Of a stretch of DNA of 64,000 nt, positions 30,108-39,305 are shown piece by piece. Position 1 is the first letter of the stretch. Each line of letters opens with the position of its first letter. The position numbers and the translations under genes are program-made. Source of the stretch: Klebsiella sp. RHBSTW-00484 (GTDB lineage Bacteria; Pseudomonadota; Gammaproteobacteria; Enterobacterales; Enterobacteriaceae); contig NZ_CP055481.1 of assembly GCF_013705725.1 (NCBI RefSeq), positions 4,030,001-4,094,000 of the forward strand, given 5' to 3'. The notes beneath the pieces are model-generated. The model saw only the letters and a program-made list of their open reading frames with translations. It had not been told where the DNA came from and did no database searches.

Positions 30108-32252
30108 TTAACGCCGTTTGCGACGCGTCGGTTTTGCTTTAGTTTTTACTATAACCTCAGGGACGGCAGGCTGCTCTATCGGAAATACGGGTAATGCATT
30201 CAATAAGCGTTGGCCGTAGTTTTTGGTCAACAGTCGCTTATCGTAAATCACCACTTCCCCCCAGCAGCTATGGCTACGGATCAGGCGCCCCACCTGCTGA
30301 ATCAGGTTGAAGGAAGCACTCGGCAGACTTTGAACTTCGAACGGATAGCGATTGAGGCTTTTGAGCCATTCGCCTTCGGTAATCACCACCGGGCTGTCTA
30401 TCGGCGGGAAGGCGATTTTGTGGATGTGAACCTGGCTCAGCAACTCACCTTTTAAATCGAGCCCTTCGGCAAAGGATTGCAGCCCGACCAGCACGCTTCG
30501 CTCTCCGCCTTCAACACGCTTACGATGCAGTTCCACCAGCCGATAGCGCGGCTTATCACCCTGCACCAGCAGCAGCAAGCGCAAATCGGTCACGTGCTCA
30601 AGAAAACGCTGCATCGCTCTTCCGCTGGCAAACAGCACCAGCATGCCGAGATGCTTTTTACTCTCAACCTGCTCGCGAAAGTAAGCCGCCATCTCGGCGA
30701 TATGCTGTTCTTCGTGGTCAATAAGCGGTTCGTAGTGCATCTGTGGGATGACAATTTTACCCTGTTCGACGTGGTTAAACGGCGAATCCAGTGCCACAAA
30801 GCGGTCTCCCGCCTTCTCTTTCAGTCCGCTCATCTCCTGCAGGCGAGAAAAGCTATTCAGCGAACGTAGCGTCGCCGAAGTGACAACAATATGCGGGACG
30901 CTGCGCCAGAGCAGCCTTTCCAGCTGATCGCTGACGCGGATCCCCACGCAGTGGAACCAGATATGCATCTGACCGTCACGCAGGTCGCGGGTGGCCCATT
31001 TGGTCACCGGCGCGCCTGAAGACTGCGCCAACGATGCCAGACGCCACAGTTTGCTCTGACTCTCAAACATCCCCAGCGCGCGGTTCATCTGCAGCAGAAC
31101 CCGGTGTAGACGCACCACATCATGACTGCCTGTTTTTTCGCCAAGATCGTTGAGGAACAGCTCCGCCAGCCCGCGCAGCGTTTCCGTCAGCTTCGCCAGC
31201 CGCTGGCAGATCTCCATGACTTCCTGCGGCAGCTCGCCCATCGGAAAGCGGTGTTCCGCTTCCTGACCTGCAGGCATATACAGGTTAAGAATATTATTTA
31301 GCGAGGAGATAAGCTCAAACAGCTCCTCGCAATGCGCGTTCAGGCGCTCAGGATTCGCCAATGGCGGTGTGGTTTTAGGCCGGAACTGTTCCATGCAGGT
31401 GGCAACCAGCTTAGTGAACAGATCCAACTGCAGGCGATACCACGGAGCGGTGATTTCAGCGCTCATTTCCAGCGCATCGCGGGCGACATCCGGCAGGTGG
31501 TGGCCTTCATCAAGCACCAGCAGTAAATTCTTCGGATCCGGCAGCACCGCCTCGCTCTCCATTGCCGCCATGACCAGCGCATGGTTTGCCACCACCACTT
31601 CGGCTTCCTGAATTTCTCGCCGGGCGACGAAAAATGGGCATTCGCGATAATAGTGGCAGTTGCGGTTCAGGCAGCTGGCTTTATCGGTGCTCAGGCGGCT
31701 CCACAGCGAATCATCTATGTTTTTATCGGTATGATCGCGCAGACCATCCCATTTATAACTATCAAGATCCGTTTTAAGCGTCGCACACAGCTTCTGTTCC
31801 GCCTGGTTATTCGGCGTGAGATCGTCATCAAGGAAGGCAAGCAAATCCTGCTGTGTCGGTTCCGTACTGGCGAGAGCGGCCAGGTTACGCGTACAAACGT
31901 AGCGCCCACGACCAAAGGCAGCGGTAAAGCGCAGATCGGGAATAATTTTACGCAGCAGCGGCAGGTCTTTGCTGTAGATCTGGTCCTGCAGCGCCACGTT
32001 GGCGGTGCTGACTACCAGCGTTTTTTGCTCTTCACGGGCAATCGCGATGCCGGGGATCAGGTATGACAAGGTTTTGCCGACGCCAGTGGGAGCCTCAATC
32101 GCCAGATGCCGCCCCTCTTCCCCGGTAAGCGTCTTCGCAACATCGGCGATCATCTGCCGCTGCGGGGGACGGGGAATAAAGTCCGGAATCTGTTCCTGAA
32201 GCGCCTTATACCAGGCGGCGATTTGCGCTTTTAGCGCTGCGGTCAAAGCCAT
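30108..32252 (-). CDS. dinG: ATP-dependent DNA helicase DinG
   Basis: This 714-residue SOS-induced 5'-3' superfamily 2 helicase of the XPD/Rad3 type unwinds D-loops, R-loops and forked DNA. Walker A EAPTGVGKTLSY (about 48-60), four iron-sulfur cysteines in GRYVCTRNL and KASCLNRNCHYYRECPFF, the DEGH box (LDEGHHLPD) and the C-terminal QQVGRLIRS motif are all visible. A LexA-like box lies just upstream. Confidence 0.96.
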   Translation of the reverse strand: MALTAALKAQIAAWYKALQEQIPDFIPRPPQRQMIADVAKTLTGEEGRHLAIEAPTGVGKTLSYLIPGIAIAREEQKTLVVSTANVALQDQIYSKDLPLLRKIIPDLRFTAAFGRGRYVCTRNLAALASTEPTQQDLLAFLDDDLTPNNQAEQKLCATLKTDLDSYKWDGLRDHTDKNIDDSLWSRLSTDKASCLNRNCHYYRECPFFVARREIQEAEVVVANHALVMAAMESEAVLPDPKNLLLVLDEGHHLPDVARDALEMSAEITAPWYRLQLDLFTKLVATCMEQFRPKTTPPLANPERLNAHCEELFELISSLNNILNLYMPAGQEAEHRFPMGELPQEVMEICQRLAKLTETLRGLAELFLNDLGEKTGSHDVVRLHRVLLQMNRALGMFESQSKLWRLASLAQSSGAPVTKWATRDLRDGQMHIWFHCVGIRVSDQLERLLWRSVPHIVVTSATLRSLNSFSRLQEMSGLKEKAGDRFVALDSPFNHVEQGKIVIPQMHYEPLIDHEEQHIAEMAAYFREQVESKKHLGMLVLFASGRAMQRFLEHVTDLRLLLLVQGDKPRYRLVELHRKRVEGGERSVLVGLQSFAEGLDLKGELLSQVHIHKIAFPPIDSPVVITEGEWLKSLNRYPFEVQSLPSASFNLIQQVGRLIRSHSCWGEVVIYDKRLLTKNYGQRLLNALPVFPIEQPAVPEVIVKTKAKPTRRKRR

Positions 32253-32265
32253 GAGAGAACCTGAA

Positions 32266-32285
32266 TACTGTATAAACAGCCACTA
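32266..32285 (-). promoter_or_regulatory. LexA (SOS) box upstream of dinG
   Basis: TACTGTATAAACAGCCAC, read on the minus strand as GGCTGTTTATACAGTA, matches the E. coli dinG LexA site. It is 14-33 bp before the start codon. Confidence 0.75.
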
Positions 32286-32415
32286 TTGTGCCATTTTTTC
32301 GCTGCCGGGAGGAATGTGTTTCTGAGCAAACTGGAATCACGCTCGAGGTTTAGCGCAAGTCTGAAGCGTTCCGGGCAGGAATATTGCCCGGAACCGCTGG
32401 AATGAGGTGAGGATA

Positions 32416-33786
32416 CTATTCAGCCGACGCCGGTTTGCGCGGGCGACGACGCCGTGGAGGTTTACCGTCTGCAGTACGTGCTTTCGGCGCTTCACCATCG
32501 TTGCGGCGCGGAGCAGATTGCTGGCTACGACCCTGACTCTGGCCAGCGCGGCCCTGGCTTTGGCCACCACGACTCTGGCTTTGACCACCGCGGCCACCGC
32601 CACGCTGCTGCTGGCGACCGTTCTGAATCGGCTCGGCTTTGATGGAAGGATCCGGTTCATAGCCCGCGATGGCGATACGTGGGATCTCTTTTTTCAGCAA
32701 GCGTTCGATATCATGCAACAGCTTATGCTCGTCAACGCAGACCAGCGACAGCGCTTCGCCAGTTGCAGCCGCGCGACCGGTACGGCCGATGCGGTGCACA
32801 TAATCTTCCGGTACGTTTGGCAGTTCGTAGTTCACTACGTGCGGCAACTCCTCGATATCCAGACCGCGAGCGGCGATGTCGGTTGCCACCAGCACGCGGA
32901 TGCCACCGGATTTAAAGTCAGCCAATGCGCGAGTACGCGCGCCCTGGCTTTTGTTACCGTGGATTGCGGCGCTGCGAATACCATCTTTATTAAGCTGCTC
33001 TGCCAGATGGTTTGCGCCGTGCTTGGTGCGGGTGAAGACCAGCACCTGCTGCCAGTTACCTTCACCGATCATCTGCGACAGCAGCTCGCGCTTGCGTTTT
33101 TTATCAACAAAATGCACTAACTGGCTCACCTGCTCAGAGGCGGTGTTACGGCGGGCAACTTCAATTTCCAGCGGGTTATGCAGCAGTTTTTCCGCCAGTG
33201 ATTTAATGTCGTCGGAGAAGGTTGCAGAGAACAGCAGGTTCTGGCGTTTCGCAGGCAGTTTCGCCAGCACGCGGCGAATATCGTGGATAAAGCCCATATC
33301 CAGCATACGGTCGGCTTCATCCAGTACCAGCACTTCAACCTTATCCAGGCTGACGGCATTCTGATGTTCAAGATCCAGCAGACGTCCCGGCGTGGCCACC
33401 AGAATATCGACGCCGCTGCGCAGCTTCATCATCTGTGGGTTAATGCTTACCCCGCCGAAGACGACCAGCGAACGAATATTCAGATACTTGCTGTAATCCC
33501 GTACGTTCTCGCCAATCTGAGCTGCCAGCTCGCGCGTTGGAGTCAGGATCAAAGCGCGCACCGGGCGACGACCTTTAGCATGCGGTTCTTGTTGGATCAG
33601 ATGCTGAAGCAGCGGCAGCGTAAAGCCTGCCGTTTTACCGGTGCCGGTCTGGGCGCTGGCCATCAGATCGCGACCCTGTAATACCGCAGGAATAGCCTTC
33701 TGCTGGATAGGGGTTGGCTCAACATAGCCCTGTTCAGCGACCGCGCGCAGGATTTCAGGATTCAGGCCAAGGGAATCAAAAGACAT
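32416..33786 (-). CDS. rhlE: ATP-dependent RNA helicase RhlE
   Basis: This 456-residue DEAD-box RNA helicase takes part in ribosome assembly and RNA turnover. Motif Q ([10 protein letters not shown]...[10 protein letters not shown]), motif [13 protein letters not shown] ([11 protein letters not shown]), SAT (FSATF) and HRIGRTGRA are in order. The C-terminal 80 residues are a basic GGQ/GRG-rich RNA-binding tail. In E. coli it is divergent from and adjacent to cecR and is a CecR target; here an 8-kb island separates the two, and I see no copy of the CecR palindrome in front of rhlE. Confidence 0.95.
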   Translation of the reverse strand: MSFDSLGLNPEILRAVAEQGYVEPTPIQQKAIPAVLQGRDLMASAQTGTGKTAGFTLPLLQHLIQQEPHAKGRRPVRALILTPTRELAAQIGENVRDYSKYLNIRSLVVFGGVSINPQMMKLRSGVDILVATPGRLLDLEHQNAVSLDKVEVLVLDEADRMLDMGFIHDIRRVLAKLPAKRQNLLFSATFSDDIKSLAEKLLHNPLEIEVARRNTASEQVSQLVHFVDKKRKRELLSQMIGEGNWQQVLVFTRTKHGANHLAEQLNKDGIRSAAIHGNKSQGARTRALADFKSGGIRVLVATDIAARGLDIEELPHVVNYELPNVPEDYVHRIGRTGRAAATGEALSLVCVDEHKLLHDIERLLKKEIPRIAIAGYEPDPSIKAEPIQNGRQQQRGGGRGGQSQSRGGQSQGRAGQSQGRSQQSAPRRNDGEAPKARTADGKPPRRRRPRKPASAE

Positions 33787-33952
33787 AACAACTCCGAACC
33801 GCCCCGGCCCGTCACAGGCGTAGTCTTCAGGGAGATTATTGCGAAAGAGATGGCAAAAACCACAATGCCATGAAGTGGCGCAGTCTAGCAGATTTTGTGA
33901 CGAACCGCATAAAATCTCCCGAAGAGAATACTCTGACTAACAAACCACTGCT

Positions 33953-33975
33953 CCCCGTCCTGTAGACGAGGAGCG
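33953..33975 (-). terminator. Probable terminator of the island operon
   Basis: GCTCCTCG...CGGGGAGC (minus strand) lies 4 bp past the adhE-like stop; the T run is weak. Confidence 0.5.
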
Positions 33976-33979
33976 GTAA

Positions 33980-36592
33980 TTACGCTTCGCGATAAATATC
34001 CCCGTAATAGCTGGCGAGCAGTATCTGACGCAGCTCAGCTACCAACGGATAGCGTGGGTTGGCGCCGGTGCACTGGTCATCGAAGGCGTCTTCGGACAGC
34101 TTATCGACGTGGGCGAGGAAATCGGCTTCCTGCACGCCTGCCTCGCGGATCGATTTCGGAATGCCCAGCTCGGCTTTGATGCTCTCCAGCCACGCCAGCA
34201 GCTTCTCGATTTTCGCCGCGGTGCGGTCTCCCGGCGCGCTCAGGCCTAAATGATCGGCAATCTCTGCGTACCGACGGCGGGCCTGTGGACGGTCGTACTG
34301 GCTGAAAGCCGTTTGCTTGGTCGGGTTGTCGTTGGCGTTATAGCGGATGACGTTGCAGATCATCAGCGCATTCGCCAGACCGTGCGGAATGTGGAACTGC
34401 GAGCCCAGCTTGTGCGCCATGGAGTGGCACACCCCAAGGAAGGCGTTAGCAAAGGCGATCCCGGCGATGGTTGCCGCATTATGGACGCGCTCGCGGGCCA
34501 CCGGGTTTTTCGAGCCTTCATGGTAAGAGGCCGGCAGGTACGCTTTCAGCAGCTTCAGCGCCTGTAGCGCCTGGCCATCGGAGAACTCGGAGGCCAGCAC
34601 GGAAACATAGGCTTCGATAGCGTGGGTCACCGCATCCAGGCCGCCGAAGGCGCACAGGGACTTCGGCATATCCATTACCAGGTTAGCATCGACAATCGCC
34701 ATATCCGGGGTCAGGGCGTAGTCCGCCAGCGGATATTTCTGCCCGGTGGTATCGTCGGTCACCACCGCAAACGGCGTGACTTCGGAGCCGGTACCGGAAG
34801 TGGTGGTGATCGCCACCATCCGGGCTTTGACGCCCATTTTCGGGAAGGTGTAGATACGCTTGCGGATATCCATAAAGCGCAGCGCCAGCTCTTCGAAGTG
34901 GGTTTCCGGATGCTCGTATATCACCCACATGATTTTCGCCGCATCCATCGGCGAGCCGCCGCCCAGGGCGATGATGACGTCGGGCTTGAAGGCGTTAGCC
35001 AGCTCTGCGCCTTTGCGCACGATGGTCAGCGTCGGGTCGGCTTCCACTTCAAAGAAGACTTCGGTTTCGACGCCCGCCGCTTTCAGCACCGAGGTGATCT
35101 GGTCCGCGTAGCCGTTGTTGAACAGGAAGCGGTCGGTGACGATCAGCGCGCGCTTATGGCCATCGGTGATCACTTCATCCAGCGCGATGGGCAGAGAGCC
35201 GCGGCGGAAATAGATCGATTTCGGAAGTTTATGCCACAGCATATTTTCAGCTCGCTTTGCCACGGTTTTCTTGTTGATCAGATGCTTAGGCCCGACGTTT
35301 TCCGAGATAGAGTTACCGCCCCAGGAGCCGCAGCCCAGGGTCAGGGAAGGTGCGAGACTAAAGTTATAGAGATCGCCAATGCCGCCGTGGGAGGTCGGGG
35401 TGTTAATCAGGATGCGTGCGGTTTTCATTTTTTCGCCAAAGGTCATCACCCGCGCGGCCTGGTTATCCTGGTCGGTATAGAGGCAGGAGGTGTGGCCGAT
35501 GCCGCCCATATCGACCAGCTTCACCGCTTTTTCTACGGCGTCGGCGAAATCTTTTGCCCGGTACATGGCCAGCGTCGGGGAGAGCTTTTCATGAGCAAAA
35601 GGCTCGCTGTCGTCGATAGCTTTAACTTCACCAATCAGAATTTTGGTATCGGCAGGCACGCTGATCCCGGCCATTTCGGCGATTTTCACCGCCGACTGCC
35701 CGACAATCGCCGCGTTTAGCGCGCCGTTTTTCAGCAGGATCCCCTGAACCGCTTTCAGCTCTTTTCCCTGTAACAGATAGCCGCCGTGGCTGGCGAAACG
35801 CTCGCGCACCGCGTTATAGACGGTATCGACCACCACCACCGACTGTTCGGAGGCGCAGATCACGCCGTTATCGAAGGTTTTGGACATCAGGATGGAGGCC
35901 ACCGCGCGTTTTACATCAGCGGTTTCATCAATGACCACCGGGGTATTGCCTGCACCGACGCCAATGGCCGGTTTACCCGAGCTGTAGGCGGCCTTCACCA
36001 TACCCGGTCCGCCGGTGGCGAGGATCAGATTGATATCCGGGTGGTGCATCAGGCGGTTGGACAGATCCACGGTCGGTTCATCAATCCAGCCAATGATGTC
36101 AGGCGGCGCACCGGCCTCGACTGCGGCGCGCAGCACAATTTCTGCCGCCCGGTTGGTGGCGTTTTTCGCCCGCGGATGCGGCGAGAAGACGATGCCGTTA
36201 CGGGTTTTCAGGCTAATCAGCGATTTAAAAATAGCGGTAGAAGTTGGGTTGGTAGTCGGGACGATCCCGCAGATCAGCCCAATGGGCTCGGCGATGGTCA
36301 TGGTGCCGAAGGCTTCGTCTTCGCCAAGAACCCCGCAGGTTTTTTCGTCTTTATAGGCGTTGTAGATATATTCAGACGCGAAGTGGTTTTTAATCACTTT
36401 ATCTTCCACGATGCCCATGCCGGACTCGGCGACCGCCATTTTCGCCAGCGGAATGCGGGCATCAGCGGCGGCTAAAGCGGCTGCGCGGAATATTTTGTCA
36501 ACTTGTTGTTGCGTGAACCCCGCGTACTGACGCTGAGCTTTTTTGACGCGCGCAACCAGCGCGTTTAATTCTTCAATGGAATTAATCGACAT
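33980..36592 (-). CDS. adhE: Bifunctional acetaldehyde-CoA/alcohol dehydrogenase, AdhE-type (island copy)
   Basis: This 870-residue spirosome-forming fusion has an N-terminal CoA-acylating aldehyde dehydrogenase (about 1-440, catalytic Cys in DNGVICASEQS) and a C-terminal Fe-dependent alcohol dehydrogenase (about 450-865, NAD site GGGSPMDAAK, Fe ligands in GGLDAVTHA, CHSMAHKLGSQFHIPHG). Large parts look nearly identical to E. coli AdhE, but it lacks the 20-residue Lys/Ala-rich C-terminal tail. The housekeeping adhE of enterobacteria lies elsewhere, so this is probably a paralogue. As the last gene of an operon with a split transketolase, an SDR and a transporter, it likely handles an aldehyde or acyl-CoA made by that pathway (inference). 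Confidence 0.9.
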   Translation of the reverse strand: MSINSIEELNALVARVKKAQRQYAGFTQQQVDKIFRAAALAAADARIPLAKMAVAESGMGIVEDKVIKNHFASEYIYNAYKDEKTCGVLGEDEAFGTMTIAEPIGLICGIVPTTNPTSTAIFKSLISLKTRNGIVFSPHPRAKNATNRAAEIVLRAAVEAGAPPDIIGWIDEPTVDLSNRLMHHPDINLILATGGPGMVKAAYSSGKPAIGVGAGNTPVVIDETADVKRAVASILMSKTFDNGVICASEQSVVVVDTVYNAVRERFASHGGYLLQGKELKAVQGILLKNGALNAAIVGQSAVKIAEMAGISVPADTKILIGEVKAIDDSEPFAHEKLSPTLAMYRAKDFADAVEKAVKLVDMGGIGHTSCLYTDQDNQAARVMTFGEKMKTARILINTPTSHGGIGDLYNFSLAPSLTLGCGSWGGNSISENVGPKHLINKKTVAKRAENMLWHKLPKSIYFRRGSLPIALDEVITDGHKRALIVTDRFLFNNGYADQITSVLKAAGVETEVFFEVEADPTLTIVRKGAELANAFKPDVIIALGGGSPMDAAKIMWVIYEHPETHFEELALRFMDIRKRIYTFPKMGVKARMVAITTTSGTGSEVTPFAVVTDDTTGQKYPLADYALTPDMAIVDANLVMDMPKSLCAFGGLDAVTHAIEAYVSVLASEFSDGQALQALKLLKAYLPASYHEGSKNPVARERVHNAATIAGIAFANAFLGVCHSMAHKLGSQFHIPHGLANALMICNVIRYNANDNPTKQTAFSQYDRPQARRRYAEIADHLGLSAPGDRTAAKIEKLLAWLESIKAELGIPKSIREAGVQEADFLAHVDKLSEDAFDDQCTGANPRYPLVAELRQILLASYYGDIYREA

Positions 36593-36648
36593 GGAAACCT
36601 CGAACGGAAACAGTAAAGCGCCGCCGCAGAACGCGGCGGCGAAAGCGA

Positions 36649-37647
36649 TTAACGCAGACGATATTTGATTTTTTCAACCATCATGGCGGTGGAAATACCA
36701 TAGCGGTCATGTAGCGTCGGCAGCGCACCAGCCAGCAGGAACTCGTCGGGCAGGCCAACCGTATCCAGCTCGCAGCGCACGCCTTTACGCATCAGCAGCG
36801 CAGCGACCGCTTCTCCCAACCCACCGACTGAGGTGTGGTTTTCCGCAGTGACCACCAGACGGCCTGGCTTCGAGGCTTGCTCAATAATCGCTTTTTCATC
36901 AAGTGGTTTGATTGTCGGCACGTGCAGCACCGCCACGCTGATATTGTCGGCGCGCAGTTTCTCCACCGTTTCAAGAGCGCGCATGGTCATCAGCCCGGAA
37001 GATATAATCAGCACATCGTTACCATCCTCCAGCAGCTTCGCTTTGCCCAGTTCGAACTGATAGTCATATTTATCCAGCACCAGCGGTACCCTGCCGCGCA
37101 GCAGGCGCATATAAACCGGGCCGTTATGATCGGCGATCGCTGGTACTGCCTGTTCTATCTCCAGCGCATCACAAGGGTCAACTATCACCATACCGGGGAT
37201 GCCGCGCATAATCGCCAGGTCTTCCGTTGCCTGATGACTTGGCCCGTAACCGGTGGTGAGACCCGGCAACGCCGCGCAAATTTTCACGTTCAGATGCTCT
37301 TCGGCGATAACCTGATGGATAAAATCATAGGCCCGGCGGGTGGCAAAAGCGGCGTAGGTGGTGGCGAAAGGGATGAATCCCTCTTTCGCCATTCCCCCAG
37401 CGGCACCCATCAGCAGCTGTTCCGCCATCCCCATCTGGAAGAAGCGATCCGGAAAGGCCTGGGCGAAAATATGCAGGTCGGTATACTTCGACAAGTCGGC
37501 GGTCATACCGACGATTTCCGGGCGTTGTGCCGCCAGCTTCGAGAGCGCGACACCAAACGGAGCAGGAACAGTCACCTGATCTTCATCGGCAATGGAAGCG
37601 ATCATTGCAGACGTTTTTAAACGGGGTTTCTGAGTAGTCTGGCTCAT
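36649..37647 (-). CDS. Transketolase, C-terminal (pyrimidine-binding) subunit
   Basis: This 332-residue half-transketolase carries the Pyr domain (about 30-200; the Glu of MGMAEQLLMGAAGGMA activates TPP) and the C-terminal domain (about 210-330, HVPTIKPLDEKAI...AENHTSVGGLGEAV). The start at 37647 shares one base with the stop of the upstream subunit gene (TAATG), so the two are translationally coupled. Split transketolases occur in catabolic clusters of Salmonella and others and act as heterotetramers on dedicated sugar substrates. Confidence 0.9.
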   Translation of the reverse strand: MSQTTQKPRLKTSAMIASIADEDQVTVPAPFGVALSKLAAQRPEIVGMTADLSKYTDLHIFAQAFPDRFFQMGMAEQLLMGAAGGMAKEGFIPFATTYAAFATRRAYDFIHQVIAEEHLNVKICAALPGLTTGYGPSHQATEDLAIMRGIPGMVIVDPCDALEIEQAVPAIADHNGPVYMRLLRGRVPLVLDKYDYQFELGKAKLLEDGNDVLIISSGLMTMRALETVEKLRADNISVAVLHVPTIKPLDEKAIIEQASKPGRLVVTAENHTSVGGLGEAVAALLMRKGVRCELDTVGLPDEFLLAGALPTLHDRYGISTAMMVEKIKYRLR

Positions 37648-38492
37648 TACAGCACTCCTTCCGGTTTGTTGGCATCCAGCACCGCAATCGCTTTTTGCCA
37701 TTCATCGGCATCGACGCGTATAAAATGGTTCTTATCGCGGGTTTCAAGGAACGGTACGCCTTTACCCATTAGCGTGTCGCAAAGAATGACTCGCGGCTGT
37801 TCGCCTGGATGGTTTTTCGCGTTGTCAAAGGCGGCAATCACCGCAGCCTGATCGTTGCCGTCCACACGCTGCACGTACCAGCCGAAGGCGGCCCATTTCT
37901 CGTGTAGCGGTTCAAAGCCGAGAATTTTGCGCGAATCGCCATCGGCTTGCTGTTTGTTCACATCGACGATGTTAATCAGATTGGTCAGCCCATAGTGGGC
38001 CGCAGACATCGCCGCTTCCCAGGTTGAACCTTCGTCCAGTTCACCATCCGACATCGAGTTATAGACCCACGACGCGCTTCCCTTTTGCCTCAGCCCCAGA
38101 GCCATTCCTACGGCAATAGACAGCCCTTGTCCCAGAGAGCCGCCAGACATCTCCATCGCTGGCGTATAGGTAGCCATTCCTGACATCGGCAGGCGGCTAT
38201 CATCGGAGCCGTAGGTTTCCAGCTCCTCTTCCGGGATAATTCCCGCCTCCAGCAGCGCCGCGTAATAGGCGATGGCGTAGTGACCGTGAGAGAGCAGGAA
38301 GCGGTCGCGCCCTTCCCACTCAGGGTCTTGCGGACGATAACTCATTGCATGGCTGAACGCGGTCGCCAGCACATCGGCATAACCCAACGCCTGGCCAATA
38401 TAGCCCTGCCCCTGAACTTCGCCCATTCTCAGGGCATAGCGACGGATACGCCACGCCGCTGCGGCAACTTTTTGTGATTCGGTCATATTCAT
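37647..38492 (-). CDS. Transketolase, N-terminal (TPP pyrophosphate-binding) subunit
   Basis: This 281-residue PP-domain half-transketolase has the TPP/Mg motif MSDGELDEGSTWEAAMSAAHYGL...NIVDVN, where SDG takes the place of the canonical GDG, and FLLSHGHYAIAYYAAL, GSLGQGLSIAVGMALG and TLMGKGVPFLE, all typical of transketolase. Ribosome site GAGGC lies 7 bp upstream. It pairs with the following gene to form the full enzyme, and its SDR neighbour starts 13 bp upstream. Confidence 0.9.
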   Translation of the reverse strand: MNMTESQKVAAAAWRIRRYALRMGEVQGQGYIGQALGYADVLATAFSHAMSYRPQDPEWEGRDRFLLSHGHYAIAYYAALLEAGIIPEEELETYGSDDSRLPMSGMATYTPAMEMSGGSLGQGLSIAVGMALGLRQKGSASWVYNSMSDGELDEGSTWEAAMSAAHYGLTNLINIVDVNKQQADGDSRKILGFEPLHEKWAAFGWYVQRVDGNDQAAVIAAFDNAKNHPGEQPRVILCDTLMGKGVPFLETRDKNHFIRVDADEWQKAIAVLDANKPEGVL

Positions 38493-38505
38493 CTGATTGC
38501 CTCGT

Positions 38506-39255
38506 TTAGTGGATTAACATGCCGCCGTTGACGTCCAGGGTAATACCGGTGGAGTAGGACGAGAGGGAGCTGCCCAGGAACAGCGCGGCGCGCGCGATGT
38601 CCACGGCGTCGCCAAGGCGATTCATCGGGATCCCGGCAAGAATATTGGTGGTCATTTCATCGGTCAGCTTACCGGCGGTGATATCGGTCTGAATCAGCCC
38701 CGGAGTGATGCAGTTGACGCGGACGTTATCCGGTCCCAGCTCACGCGCCATCGCCCTCGCCAGCCCCAGCACGCCAGCTTTTGCCGCGCTGTAGTGCGGG
38801 CCGCCGAAGATGCCGCCGCCGCGCTGGGCGGAAACAGAAGAGATGCAAACAATGCTGCCGGATTTTTGTGCCCGCATAGTCGGAATAACCGCCTGCGACA
38901 TCAGCAACGTGCCGCGCAGGCTGACGTCCAGCACCGCATCATAGTTGGCGCGCTTAATATCCATTAGCTTCAGCGGCTGAGTAATGCCTGCGTTATTGAC
39001 CAGCACGTCAACCCGACCGTATTTCGCCATAATTTGCTCAATCGCCGCCTGCACCTGAACTTCATCAGTGACGTTTGCCGCGAGACCAAGATGGCTTTCG
39101 CCTAATGCCGCAGCTGCGGCTTTACTGGCTTCGCCATTGAGGTCGATAATGACTACTTTGGCGCCGTTTTCGGCAAATAATTTCGCTGTTGCAAAACCCA
39201 AACCGCGTACGGAAGCCGCGCCCGTAATAATGGCGACTTTATCTTTTAATAACAT
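38506..39255 (-). CDS. Short-chain dehydrogenase/reductase (SDR)
   Basis: This 249-residue classical SDR has the cofactor motif TGAASVRGLG (TGxxx-GxG with one additional residue), NNAG at about 87-90, catalytic Ser in CISSVSAQ and YSAAK, and ends NGGMLIH. An Asp at the end of beta-2 (VVIIDLNG) suggests NAD(H) preference. In the island it most likely oxidises a hydroxyl of the imported substrate to a ketose-type intermediate for the transketolase (inference). Confidence 0.88.
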   Translation of the reverse strand: MLLKDKVAIITGAASVRGLGFATAKLFAENGAKVVIIDLNGEASKAAAAALGESHLGLAANVTDEVQVQAAIEQIMAKYGRVDVLVNNAGITQPLKLMDIKRANYDAVLDVSLRGTLLMSQAVIPTMRAQKSGSIVCISSVSAQRGGGIFGGPHYSAAKAGVLGLARAMARELGPDNVRVNCITPGLIQTDITAGKLTDEMTTNILAGIPMNRLGDAVDIARAALFLGSSLSSYSTGITLDVNGGMLIH

Positions 39256-39305
39256 ATTTTCACTCCATGACTTTACGTCATATTAATTGACAGGAATATT
39301 TTCCA

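Noticed and set aside
33787..33979. Possible att site or tRNA at the island's left edge
   Set aside because: No tRNA, integrase gene or direct repeat matching the right edge (41892-41929) was found, so phage-type integration is not supported.
34622..35719. Open frame of 365 codons on the plus strand inside the adhE-like gene
   Set aside because: It is a GC-rich shadow of the AdhE frame, His/Gly/Arg rich and without a ribosome site.
36649..38492. Frameshifted single transketolase gene
   Set aside because: The two halves have separate starts with a TAATG coupling and natural domain borders, as in known split transketolases, so this is not a broken tkt.
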